Assembly (NCBI RefSeq): GCF_003576645.1
Contig: NC_044924.1
Location: forward strand, 20,445,965-20,509,964
Source: Ipomoea triloba
Lineage: Eukaryota > Streptophyta > Magnoliopsida > Solanales > Convolvulaceae
Direction of reading: 5' to 3'
DNA: 64,000 nt
Shown: piece after piece, positions 44,042 to 55,457 of the stretch
Layout of the letters: each line of letters opens with the position of its first letter
How positions within the stretch are numbered: the stretch's first letter is position 1
Made by a program: the position numbers and the translations under genes
The notes under the pieces: model-generated
What the model saw: the letters and a program-made list of their open reading frames with translations, nothing else
Database searches by the model: none
What the model was told of the DNA's origin: nothing

Positions 44042-47000
44042 TGTAACCCCTCACCTATTCCAGTAAGATTAAGGTTCGAAAAATATTTCTTTAGGCTATA
44101 ACATTCATGAGATGATCTCCCGATGCCTCAAAAGAATTATTATAAGTAAGGACAGTTAGTAATAAGTTGCGATCGTACGTCCCGGTCACGAACCGTAAAA
44201 ATTTTAGGAACTAGTATTCGGACCCGTTTGTCCTAGGAAATGGATTTTTAGACACCATACTATTATTCTGGAATTTTCTATTTAATTAGATTGGCCCATA
44301 GCAGCAAAAATTTATTTGTGATCGTATATCGCGAAACTTCGCGGTGTACCGAACCTAGCCCAATTTTGAGTTTTAGACTGGAATAAATTTTTGGTTTCGA
44401 AAATTATTTGAATTAAATTAGTTTCTACCGAGAGTTCATCCGATTTAATCCCAATCAGTCTAAGCTAAGATATTTTCCAAGACCAAACCATAGGGAGGTG
44501 ACACTTGTCACAATTTTATACCACATATTAGGGTGGACTAGTCAACCAAGTGGATCAAGATCATAAAGCCAATTTTTTTCCCCATTTTCTTCATGTTGGC
44601 CGAAATCTTCAAGGAGAGGAGAGAGAGTGAGATTTTCATCTTCTTCTTCAAGCTTCAACACTCCGCCAAGAATCTCTACACAAGTCTCAAAATATTCGGT
44701 AAAACTTCAATTTTATTTGGTAGATAGCTTTATTTTCCCTCCTAGAACATGAATCTATGTTAAGATTTCTTAAAATCATGTGTTATGTTGTTGATGGAAT
44801 TTTAGGGTTTTAAGGTGAAATTGGGGAAAATCAACTACAAGGATCTTCTACGGAATTAGAAACCCGGTTGAGGTAAGGAATCCCTTTAATTAGTTGAGGT
44901 TGTTTGAAACTAGATAATTGATAGCTTGGTTGAAATATGATGAGTCTAGGTGGAATTTTTTGTGTACATGATGTATGTATATATATATATGTAATTGCAT
45001 TTTCATAATGCATATGTACAAAATGTTGTGTCGGAATGAGGTGGTTGTTAATGTGCCTAAATACTTAAGTTAAGTATACTATGTATATTATGCATATATA
45101 TGAAAAGTATGTACGTGTAGTATAGTATATATATATATATAAATTTATATATGTGTATTATGTATATATATATGAAAACCGTATATATATATGTACATAT
45201 ATGGGTATGTATGTATTAATAAAATGTCACATTTTGTGTATAGTATATGGTATGTATAAACCATAATTATATATGTTGTTAGTAAGAAGAGTAATACTAT
45301 GTAGTTAGGCATATGTGTTATGTAGGTTGTGTTACATATGGGTGAACTTATAAATAGTATAAGGAAGTGGCATTTTGTGCTTGTAAAGAATAAATATATG
45401 TTATGTGTTATGCCTATGTTGAAGTTGGGAGATGTATATGTTATATGCATTGAGATGTATGTGTCAAATATGAGAATTATGTGAAAAGTGTGGGGTTGAA
45501 AGTGTAGAATTGTTACACTTGAATTACCATTGTGAAAGGTTGTTAGTGGATTATCCAAATGTTTTGCAAAAAGAAAAGGAGAGTTTTTGAGTTGGGTTAA
45601 AAGGGAGAATTAATTCCGAGTATTGGAATTGACCCAAGTATGTCCAAATTATTTTCAATGCAAGAAAAAGGAAAAGAGTAGAAAAATGTTTTCAAACCTT
45701 AGTTTTAGTAAAAGTGGTGAAGGATCTTGTTAACCACGGAATAAAGATGAGCTTAAAGTGCCTATTCCGCATGGTAATTATGTGTATGATCAATCATACT
45801 GTGGGCGAAGTCTATTCGCCGAGTACTATATCACCCGGAAGGAAAAGGTACTCCTACGGGGGTGTGCACACTTAAGTATAGTCACTCTATGTTCGGGTAG
45901 GTGTCGTTCTTATGAACCTAGTGAGGCTAGCTAGGAATCGTTCCAACGCTCCTATAAGTCCAGGGGATCAGTATTAGACCGGGCGATGACCACTAAACCC
46001 GAGTTCAACGATCCAAGTGGTCAAAAGTGGAGAAAGAACTCCAAAGGCCTCACACTTTCTATCTAGGACTAAGTGGAATTTTGAAATGTGAATGTAGTTA
46101 CGCTGTAGCTACGGGAAAGAGAGATGTAACAAGTTTTTAAGTACCCAAAGGTTGTGGGTGATCTCTCTCTTTGTAAAGTGAAAAGTGATGAGAATCTCAT
46201 TATGAGGGAAAGGTTTTCTACTAAGGTGATTACAAGCAAGATGGGTGATTTATGCTTTCTACTACTTACTAGTATGCTTAATTGTTTAACAATATATTAT
46301 TGGGTACGTAAATGCTTACCAAATGACCTTGTTAAGAGGGAAAATGATATGAGACATTATTGAGTTTTGCTCATAATGTATGCAAGTTGCTATTTATAAC
46401 TGTTGCAGGTAGAATCTTTACCGATGAGTAAGGTATAGGGTTATCTATGTAACAATTTTTACAAAACCTTTATTTCGTTTTGAATGACCCATGGATATCC
46501 TTACTTAGCCGTCGTGCTAACTACACTTCACCGTGTTCCTAACAGATGCAGTCTAGCGTCAGTTCCTACAGCCCGGTGAACTCCGAAAGTTCACCAGAGT
46601 ATGTTTGTCAGGGCATGGATTATGACGTGTACATACAGATGATGGAGGGTGATGACCCATATGCACCTGGTTATGCTCCGGTAGCTCCCGTCAGCCCAGA
46701 TACTCCTGTAGCTCCGTCGGCCCCTTTTGTTTCTTGCCTTGTTATGGATGAGGTCCAGGCTCCTTATGGCTTTTACCCCATAGAGCCTTTAGATGGTAGC
46801 GATCCCCTTGAGTTCATAGTGCACTACCCTCACCCTTGGGACCCTAGCCCTCGGGACTATTGGGAGGAGTGGTCGATGATCATAACCACCTCTCGGTTTT
46901 TGGACCATATTACCTGGTATGATAGGGAGTGGCACCTGGTTTGGGGAGAGTTCACCGGCCCCGTGTACCGCATGATGGACTAGATGTCGAGTCCTTGGGA

Positions 47001-47321
47001 GTTTTTGTGTACATACTTTTTGTAGCCTTAGTGATGGCTAAGCATAACTAGTTGGGTCGTAGTTGAATCTAAATCTGTGTTTTGGCCCGAGGGGCAATCT
47101 TATGTATGTATAGTTGCAAGAATATATATTTTGCTTAATGAAGCTTTTCCAGTTGATATTATAAAAGTGCTTAAGTATCTGTTGGGTGATGGTTGTGGTT
47201 AGAAGAGTTCTCTTTAGCCTGTGCACCTAGAGTGAGGTTTATCGCGGAATGATAGAACTCTCTCTCTAGGTGTGGCGGTAATGCCTCGGATGTACGGGAA
47301 GGTAGGTCCGGGGTGTTACAA
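44042..47321 (+). mobile_element. Solo LTR of a long-LTR Ty3-like family, 3.3 kb
   Basis: The block runs from TGTAACCCC to GGGGTGTTACA with the exact 5-bp target duplication ATTAT (44037-44041 and 47322-47326). It has no primer site, polypurine tract or pol gene, so it is best read as a solo LTR left by recombination. LTRs of several kb that begin TGTAAC are typical of plant Tekay/Del-type chromoviruses (inference). It contains an intact ORF at 46546-46983. Confidence 0.8.
46546..46983 (+). CDS. Intact 145-codon ORF of unknown function inside solo LTR 2
   Basis: The ATG follows CCTAACAG, which could be a splice acceptor. The protein starts with a Ser-rich stretch, then an acidic and Pro-rich part (PGYAPVAPVSPDTPVAPSAP), then an aromatic-rich C-terminal half (WDPSPRDYWEEWSMI, HITWYDREWHLVWGE). 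It has no signal peptide or membrane segment and matches no retroelement domain that I know. It is GC-richer than its surroundings and has no stop, unlike every pol-derived frame nearby. It could be an LTR-encoded accessory protein, the 5' exon of a chimeric transcript, or chance. Confidence 0.45.
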   Translation: MQSSVSSYSPVNSESSPEYVCQGMDYDVYIQMMEGDDPYAPGYAPVAPVSPDTPVAPSAPFVSCLVMDEVQAPYGFYPIEPLDGSDPLEFIVHYPHPWDPSPRDYWEEWSMIITTSRFLDHITWYDREWHLVWGEFTGPVYRMMD

Positions 47322-47877
47322 TTATGAATGAATGTTGATTGATTGCTGAAACGTTGAGTACTGTTAGAGGATTTAGGTGGCAGGTGAGAGAATCACTCTC
47401 ACACCTTAGAATTGGATATTTGAATTATGTGGCTCAATTCAATCTTTAGCTTGTATAAATAGCTCTTTCTCCCTGTACATTGAACACACAGAAATATAGA
47501 AGAACACACACTAGAATTCAAACCTATTCATTGTTTAACATGGTATCAGAGCGGTGAGTGAATGGGTAATGCTCAGGGGAGGACGACGACGCCAGGAGGA
47601 GGAGTTGCACCGCCATCGGAGCTACCACGCGCTGCCACGCACCGCCACCACGTTCTGCTCGGAGACTCACGCGCCAGCGCGTGAGTGGTTTTCCGACGTC
47701 GGATTGCGACGACGACTCTGCCCTGCAACTCGCCGTGGAGAGGAGACCCTTCTTGGGTAGAGGTTCGTGAAGTGTTGTTGGTGTTTGAGCAAAGGACGTG
47801 TGAAAGTAGTGCGCTGCCAGTAAACTACCAGTACGTAATATTGTCAGGTGTGGTTTTTCTTGTGTTTTTTATTTGTT

Positions 47878-49791
47878 ATGGCTGAAGGGAGGAACATTAC
47901 GTGTAATATTGTATCGACGCCGTCCAATTTTGGAAAATGGAAATTTTTGGTTCAAATTAATTTAGGGGGTATGGGTAAAGATGAACACTTGACTGAAACT
48001 TGCCCAACTAGTGCAACAGTTCAAGATTGGAAAAAGGATGATAAAGCTTTGTTGTCCCGCATGATAAATTGTATTGATAGGAAGATAATTTTATCCTAAC
48101 AACACTGCAAAACTATGAAGGAGGTTTGGGAGTTGGTAGGTAAATGGTTTAGTGGGGCAAACAATCTGAGGAAATTATATCAGTTGTCCCAAGATGTTCA
48201 TCGTCCATCTCAAAACGGACGAGACATCCGGTATTATTATGATTTTAAGAATGTGAGTGAAGCCTTATGTACTACTATGCCGATCACGGACGACGTGAAT
48301 AATATGAAAAAACAGTGTGATCAATTACATGTGTTCAGCTGGATTTCGGGATTGGATAAGGAATATGACATCCAAAAGTCCCAATTGCTCGGGAATAAGG
48401 AGTTGGGTTCAATAGACCAAGTCTTTACTATGGTCCAGAATGCATCCGGTACAGATGGTGGTGTATCGAAGAAGCATGTTTTCATGTCACAGGGAGATAA
48501 CGGAGGCGCAAGCGCCAGTAACCGCTGAGGACGGTTCCCAGGACGTGGTGGCTTTGGTAGAGGATGTGGAGGACGAGGGGGTCCAAGGGTTTCTTACAAC
48601 TGTGGAGAACCCGGGCATCTACGCAATCAATGTCCGAAACCTCTTCGGCAACAGAGATTTGCTAACTCTGTGTCCAAACCAGAAAGTAATGTAGTTGTGA
48701 TAACGGACGAAGAATTGGCGATGTTTAGACAATTGAAGGTGTCTTCCTCATAGCCTCTAGTCGATCAAGAGGCATTATCGTCTTCCTCAGCCTCGTTTGT
48801 CCAAATAGGTAATCCTATTGCTTGTGTCTCCTCCGCGTCTCGACAATGGGTCATTGATTCAGGAGCCAGTGACCATATGTCAAGTAATTTAAATGTCTTT
48901 TCCAAATATTCTCCCTTTCAGTCTGGTACTACAATTACTCTAGCAGATGGTTCATCTACTTCAGCTATGGGTAGAGGCAATACCAGTATAACCCCCTCAA
49001 TGTCTCTCACCTCTGTGTTATAACTTCCGAAGTTTCCATTCAATTTATTGTCGATAAGTCAAATTACCCAAAACCTAAATTGTTGTGTCCTGTTTTTTCC
49101 TAGTTATTCCTTATTTCAGGATCTTTCGACGAAGGCGATTATTGGTAAGGGAAAGGAATCTAGTGAGTTGTATGTGTTGGAACAGTTTTCTCCTGAAAGT
49201 GCTCCAGTCAGTTTGTTGGGTAGTATATCTCCTTTCTAGTTGCATTGTCGGTATGGTCACTCACCTTTATCTACTTTGAAGAAGTTATGTTCGGGTTAAG
49301 AGTCTCTATCTGTCTTACAGTTTGAGTCTTGCGAATTTGCTAAACATTGTCGGGTGCCTTACCCACCAAGAGTCAATAGGGTAGAATCTTTATTACAGTT
49401 GGTTCATTCAGATGTATGGGGGTCGTGTCGGGTACCATCTCGGTCTGGGTTTAAGTACTTTGTAATCTTTGTAGATGATTTCTCTAGAAACACTTAGTTA
49501 TACCTCATGAAATCTAGAGATGAGTTATTCGAAATTTTCTGTAATTTTTGTTCTATGGTCAAAACGCAATTCAATAAAGTGGTTCAAGTTTTGCGAAGTG
49601 ATAATGGGACTAAATATTTTTCCCGTATGTTTTCTAATTATATGAGTCAAAATGGGATGATACACCAGTCATCGTGTGTAGGCACTCCCCAACAGAATGG
49701 GGTGGCAGAACGTAAAAACCGTCATCTGTTAGAAGTTGCCCGAGCCTTATTATTTCAGATCAAAGTTCCCAAAGTGTTTTGGCCAGATGCT
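47878..49791 (+). pseudogene. Copia gag-protease-integrase part, with stops
   Basis: The start is ATG 47878. Gag covers about 47878-48700 with a knuckle YNCGEPGHLRNQC whose first Cys is Ser. The protease motif WVIDSGASDH lies at about 48850, and the integrase zinc-binding LHCRYGHSPL at about 49240. The core follows with HSDVWG, VLRSDNG and QQNGVAERKNR, all three acidic residues present. In-frame stops include 48098, 48526, 48751, 49021, 49237 and 49495. The frame ends at the nested insertion, where codons continue from 49791 to 59572 once one copy of the 5-bp duplication is discounted. Confidence 0.9.
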
Positions 49792-51112
49792 TGACAACAA
49801 CTTGCGTGCATAGGGTGAAATGTCAAAAGATATTTATGTTAAAACGGAAACTCTGTTACTCCCCAAGTGTCAATCTCGAAGGAGGGACGTGGAGGTGTGT
49901 CAAACATTCGAGAGTTTACTTGATTGGATCATGCATAGGACTCGAGTGTGGTGAAGGGTGATTTGTGAGTGAAGTAGTTCATTGGTTGGTTTGAGTGCAA
50001 GAGAATAGTAAAGTAAAAGTGATTTTGTGAATATGTAAAAGGGGTAGGGATTGGATAGTGCTCATGAATATTGCATAGTGAGAGTCTAAGGTCATAGATT
50101 AGGATTGCTAGGATATTGTCTATTCAAGAGTGTGTTGTCTTAGTCCTTTTCCACCTTGTGTACTAAGGCTTCTTTGACTTAGGAGTGCCTTCAAGCATCC
50201 AAAGTCCTAAGAGGAATTTTATCAAATACTTAAGCTACACACTATACTACTATTCTTAAGAAGTCCATATGAACTTTGATTGTGTAAAGCTTCAAATCCT
50301 AACTCTAATCAAAGACATGAAAGAGTCAAGAGCTCAATCTCTCATCTAGATTGGCCAAATCCAAATAAGATCTCATCAAAACAACAATCAAAAGACAAGA
50401 ATAGATAATCCATCAACACAAACTCATAGATCCAAGATATAGAAATAAGATCATCACAAAAGCAATATTCAATCACACAATCCAAATTCCTAGACTAAAC
50501 TAGCTACTCATGATATGAAATGCAAGCAAAAGCTAATTTAATCCAAGAACAAGATAGCTAAAATTATATAAATGAAATAGAGATCACCTAGAGAAAAGAA
50601 GATCTTCAATCCAAGCTTGTTGTCTTCTACAATGGAGATTGATCTAATCTAAAAACTAAGAAAAATGGAGAAAGTTCTCCAAAGGAAAAACTAAGAAAAG
50701 GGAAAACTAAAAATTCTGGAATCCTCTCTGAAAATTCATCAAAGGGGTTTAAATAGTCTCCGAAATGACAACCCTAGCTGAAATTCGCGCATTGCAGTCT
50801 CCACGCCTCTCACACGCGTGTGAGCGTGCGTGGGGAGCTTCTGGAAAGTTTCCACGCTTGCTCAAAAGCGTGTGGCCTTCCAGAATGGTCCTCCGGGGCT
50901 CCGCTCTTGCCTGGTTTGCTCTTAAAGCTCATCTTTTGGTCTTATTCGCTCCCGGGGCTCCTGTTTTACTTCTTTTAAGCTAAAAGTAGCTTTCGTGCAT
51001 CAGTTAGTGATTTTCAAGCATTTATGCACATAATGTACCAAATAAGGATGCTATAGACGCGATAAAACACCCTAAAATGTGCCTGAAATAAGGGTATCTC
51101 GGAGTCTTATCA
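49792..51112 (-). repeat. 3' LTR of the Athila-like element
   Basis: It ends (minus orientation) TGATAAGACTCC to GTTGTTGTCA. Its palindromic block is at 50801-50885 and the TATTTAAA box is the complement of 50748-50755. Confidence 0.95.
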
Positions 51113-51115
51113 AAT

Positions 51116-52581
51116 TTTCCACACTTTGCTTCTTGCTTGTCCTCAAGCAAGACATTTTACTCTCTAAGCATATAAGTCTCCGAGATACTCTCCCATGCAA
51201 AATAAAGCTTTTGGCAAGTCAAAATAATGGGTGTCTAAGACTGTTGAAACGGGGGAAATCATTTTTGTTATCTATAAAGGATTTTGGTAAGATGTCAGCA
51301 ACTCAAGAAATATTTTCGGGAAATAAAAACCTTTCGTAGATAAAACAAATAAAACAAGGGATCACACTTCTCACACCATACGCAAGCATGCATTTCCAAA
51401 GTTTTGGTTCACCTTTTATTTAAATAGGGCCTCTAGCCGATCCCACTAGTGGGAATGATGTGCACTAGCTAATCAACTTTCCATCCTTATACGCCAAAGC
51501 CCAACGTAAATGTAAATGAGGGTAGGGGCATGGACCACTCACCGCTTTTGGCTTAGCGCGGTCCCTCTTTCTTCTCACTTCCTAAGATAACGTCATCGAG
51601 CCACCCGACTTCACATGGAGATCCATGCTTTTTCGAAGGTCAGTGCAATGGGTACTCGAATCCTAGCAAAGCGGCTCACCTCAGCTCTATTTTCTCAATT
51701 CTTGGGATCTTTTATGTGAACAACCAACTCTAGATAAAGCTTTTTGCTTACCGAAGACTATGGTTTGGACACAACCCAACGAATTGGCTTCCCTCAATTT
51801 TAAACTCTTTGGTGATTGGCCTTTTGCCTTTTCGACTTCTCCTCGTGTCAACCCCTCATGCCTTTTTTCTATTTAATGTTCAAGGGTTTTGTTTTCTCAT
51901 TAAGCTCACCATTAGGCTCACCTTTTGCCCCATGCCCTACCAAGGTTAGTTCAATTCCGGACCTCGCTAGTTTTATCTTTCTAAAATTAAAGAGTGCACA
52001 CTCCCACTTCGAGAGATCCTTGACTAAGGTCCTACGTAAATAAGAGGTGAACATCATGCAAGCAGGCAAGAATATAAACTTATTTGGCTCTAAACACTCT
52101 CATGGGTGCGAAAAGTAACTTCCTCAAAGATATTTCGAGAGTAAAAAATTTTGGGCATCTAGTCAAAATTCTCCCTAGATAACACAAATAATAACTCTCT
52201 TTTCAAAACTGCAAATGCACCCGCTTATCATTCCCAAGAGCTTCAACTTCTAAAACTAAGCATGTAAGCATGTAAAGCACGAAGTGCGTCCTTTCCACAC
52301 TTTAAAGTAAACATCGTCCTCGATGTTTCTATACGTACAGGGTAAAAGAACGAAACAGGGATTCTAAGGATAGACAAATAAAAATCCCTTTCCACACTTT
52401 GGAAATTACTCTGGGATAAAGGGTTTGCATCAAACGATCCTATTAATCATGGTAAACTTAAGTATACTCATACACAAAGCTATAAAGAAAATATTTCCAC
52501 ACTTTAAAGATCAAAACGGGGCTTAAAATTAGAAAAGGGATAAGAGGATAAACCAAGTATGAATCCCTCTTTCCACACTTT
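51116..52581 (-). repeat. Five copies of the AAAGTGTGGAAA motif, the last one being the 3' polypurine tract
   Basis: On the minus strand AAAGTGTGGAAA occurs at 52570-52581, 52494-52505, 52389-52400, 52292-52303 and 51116-51127; the last lies only 3 bases from the 3' LTR, where the polypurine tract is expected. The region (51113-52978) has no gene. Confidence 0.85.
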
Positions 52582-52978
52582 AGCTTCCAACATAGGCTCG
52601 CTCCCGTTATGATGCTCTATAAGAAATGGAGACATAACATACAAAAAGGGTTTTCGGAGTACTATTCAATTATTATAAGCTGATAGAAATATAAAAGCAA
52701 TAAAAGCAATAAAAATAATAAAAACTTAGATAATAAAGCATAAAAATAAGTAGAAATATTCGAATAGAAATGCAGAAAAGTAAAGCAGTTGGAAATTAAA
52801 TAACATAAAGCGATAAAGATAAATAAAGCAAAGTAAAGAGATAAAAGAAATAAAAGTCGGAACCCCGCGCATAGGGATCCTAATGTTCAGGTGGGGCTAG
52901 CAACCATAGTAACCAATAGTCAAGGAACTCAGAATCAAGTGTCAATCAGTCAAGACCGAGAAAAATTGAAGGAAGGCA

Positions 52979-54214
52979 TCACTCATCACCGAAGGGACGA
53001 AATTGACTATTGAATCTAGCTTCAAGAGCGGCAATTCTTCTATCATTATCCTCCACCGCCTGTCTCATGCAGTTGAGGTCCTCGGTGTGAACATCCTGTT
53101 TTGTGGAGATGGATGTGAAGTGGCCTTGCTGCCAAGTATGCTCCTCACGCCAATAGTTCATTTGTTCTTCATGGAGCTATCTATGAAAATTCTGTGACGC
53201 GGTCCACTCCATTGGAGTAGGGCCTTGCTCTTGTGCAGCATCCTCCTCCTCATTCTCTTCCTCGTCCTCGTTGTCGTCATTAGAGGCCTCTAGATCAGGT
53301 GCATCATCACCTCCAAGCCTTAATTCTACAGCAAAGAACTCACCCACGGAGAAAGAAATTGTACAACCATCGGATCTCTCTCCCATCAACCGGTTCAGTA
53401 GGCCTAACCCAATGCACAGTTTAGTAACAAAAGGTCCAATAAACACAGTCTGAACCTTAGGCTTTAGCTGGGTCTGGAGCCACTTCCTAGCTTGAACGCC
53501 CATGTTGATGCGAACATCATTCTCCATGCACCACATGTAGAATAGATCCTGCTTGTATACCTTGTTGCGGTTTGTGGTTCTGCCTGAGAGATTTATGGCG
53601 AAGGCTAATCTGATAGCCTTCAGAGCATTCCGGGTGATGAGCTTTGCTTTCAAATTTGAAGAGTTATATGGGGCATTGTTGGTGATTCTTCTCTAATACT
53701 GTCTAGCAACTTCGTCAGTATCAAAATCTTCCTTGAAATCTCTGAAATATGGCATGGATACGCTTGCTGCATCATGAAAACCGAGTGTAACACCTAAAGT
53801 GTTGACAGACATACTGTAGTGGTTGCCGAAAAGAGTGAATGAAATAGACTCCCTTGCATCGTTGACTTCCCTTCTAATCTCTAGGGTCGCCAAGAACTCA
53901 TAGGTGACAGGCGCATAGGTGGGTCCTCTCCACTGAAATAGATAGCGGAGCTGTGGGTGCCTAAGGAGCATATTTACTTCTTCCAAACAACCAAATTCTC
54001 TTAAAACATTGTCCTCAAAGTGACGGCCAACAGAAAGCTGCTTCCCTTTATAGTTATCTACCGTTGCAAGTTGAATAGGTGTCAAGTGTCGCAATGACCT
54101 TGACCCCGGCTCTTGTATAGCCTGTTGAGTAGTAGCTTGTTGCCGTGTCCTAGATCGACTCGATTCTCCTACATCATGTTTTGATTTCTTTGCAAATTTT
54201 TTCGAGCGTCCCAT
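52979..54214 (-). pseudogene. ATHILA-type 3' ORF (ORF1/env-position protein) with two stops
   Basis: The frame starts at ATG 54214 with a basic N-terminus (MGRSKKFAKKSKHD). The region with FGCLEEVNMLLRHPQLRYLF, YEFLATLEIRR and FTLFGNHYSMSVNTLGVTLG resembles the Arabidopsis ATHILA ORF-1 family. The C-terminal part has a very acidic run (DDNEDEEENEEEDAAQEQG). TAG stops at 53693-53695 and 53177-53179 interrupt a frame that otherwise continues to 52979. I see no transmembrane segment. It sits where Athila elements carry their extra 3' gene; its function is unknown. Confidence 0.7.
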
Positions 54215-55027
54215 CCTACAAATTTTATAAATTATTATTCATGGTAATTGGCTTTAAACAAGTCACTATCATAATAGTGCAAAATTCCTTGTCAAAATAA
54301 TGGATTTCAAACATATAGGGCTAAGAATTTTTGAAAATTTTTCCATAGTTTCCCCTATATTTTGGACAATTCTATCATAAGAATATCAACAATATCATTC
54401 CATTATCACACACATGCATAAAATCATCATAAGATATATCAATTTGATAGTCAAATAAGAAGTCAACTACAAAAGTCAAGAATTTCAAAAAGTCAACTTC
54501 ATCTTCTTCCCCAAATTCAAAATTAGGGTTTGAAATTGAAAATTTAATTTGGGCAATGTAGCATGTGAAAAATCAAATTGATGGTGTATAATAGTTATAT
54601 AACAAGTTTACTCATCAATTCAAGCATCAATTTCATAATTTCAACAAGAAATCTAACAAACCCATTTGTTCATCAATGGTGTTCACACTTGAAGTTCAAG
54701 AATATATAACAATCCATCAATGTAACCATCAATAATGAAAGAAAACATCAAAGGATAGTTCTATGAAGCATTATAACCAATTTAATCATTCAAAATCATG
54801 CTAGGCAATGTAGAATAAATTTCACATTCAAGCTCTTCCAAACTCATGAATATTCAAGGATAAAGAGTTAAAAAGATGAAAAATTACCTTGATGTTGATG
54901 TTTTGATCTTCCTTGAAGGTAAAAAGTAAGAAATATGTTCAAACCTTGAGTTTGGTTCTTCCTTGCGTGGAGAAGAGAAGAGAAAAATGGTGTTTTGGGG
55001 CTAGGGGGCGTAGAGTGGCCGAACAAG

Positions 55028-55190
55028 GGTTTTAAACCCGTAGGGGGCCTTCCACGCCGGTCACACACGTGTGACCGTGCGTGGGAGCTCTCTGCCTCGC
55101 TCCCACGCATGGCAACACGCGTGTGAGCGTGCGCGGGAGGCTACTGCCTCGTTCCCACGCACGGCTACACACCTGTGAGCCTCGTGTAGG
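55028..55190 (-). promoter_or_regulatory. Three palindromic blocks plus a TTTAAAA box upstream of the 3' ORF
   Basis: On the minus strand three GC-rich units with ACACGCGTGT-like or CACACGTGTGTG-like cores lie in 55050-55190. A TTTAAAA box follows (complement of 55030-55038), about 15-20 bases downstream of the last unit. The same module precedes the TATA box in the LTRs of this element. The 3' ORF begins about 820 bases further on. An internal promoter is an inference. Confidence 0.45.
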
Positions 55191-55457
55191 TCCACTGCAT
55201 TGTTTTCTTCCGATTTTTGGCCTTGCCTTCCATACCTATGTCCATATTTAACCTTTCCAAAGCAATTTTTAGTCCCGACTCCTACAAGTTAGTCCTCAAA
55301 ACATGGTTCCATATGATTGTAGCAATTTATTAGAACAAAAACATTAAAAACTAAAGCATAAAAATAATGTAAAAATATTTATTAAAACCTTGAGTTGCCT
55401 CCCAAGTAGCGCCACGGTTTACGTCATTGGCTAGACGCATCATTCCTTGGTTGAAAT

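Noticed and set aside
45145..45558. 137-codon hydrophobic minus-strand frame in solo LTR 2
   Set aside because: It reads AT-rich TATG microsatellite text, with no start context or recognisable domain.
50765..50983. 72-codon frame present in both Athila-like LTRs
   Set aside because: It is on the antisense side of the LTR and covers the palindromic promoter block; its conservation simply reflects LTR identity.
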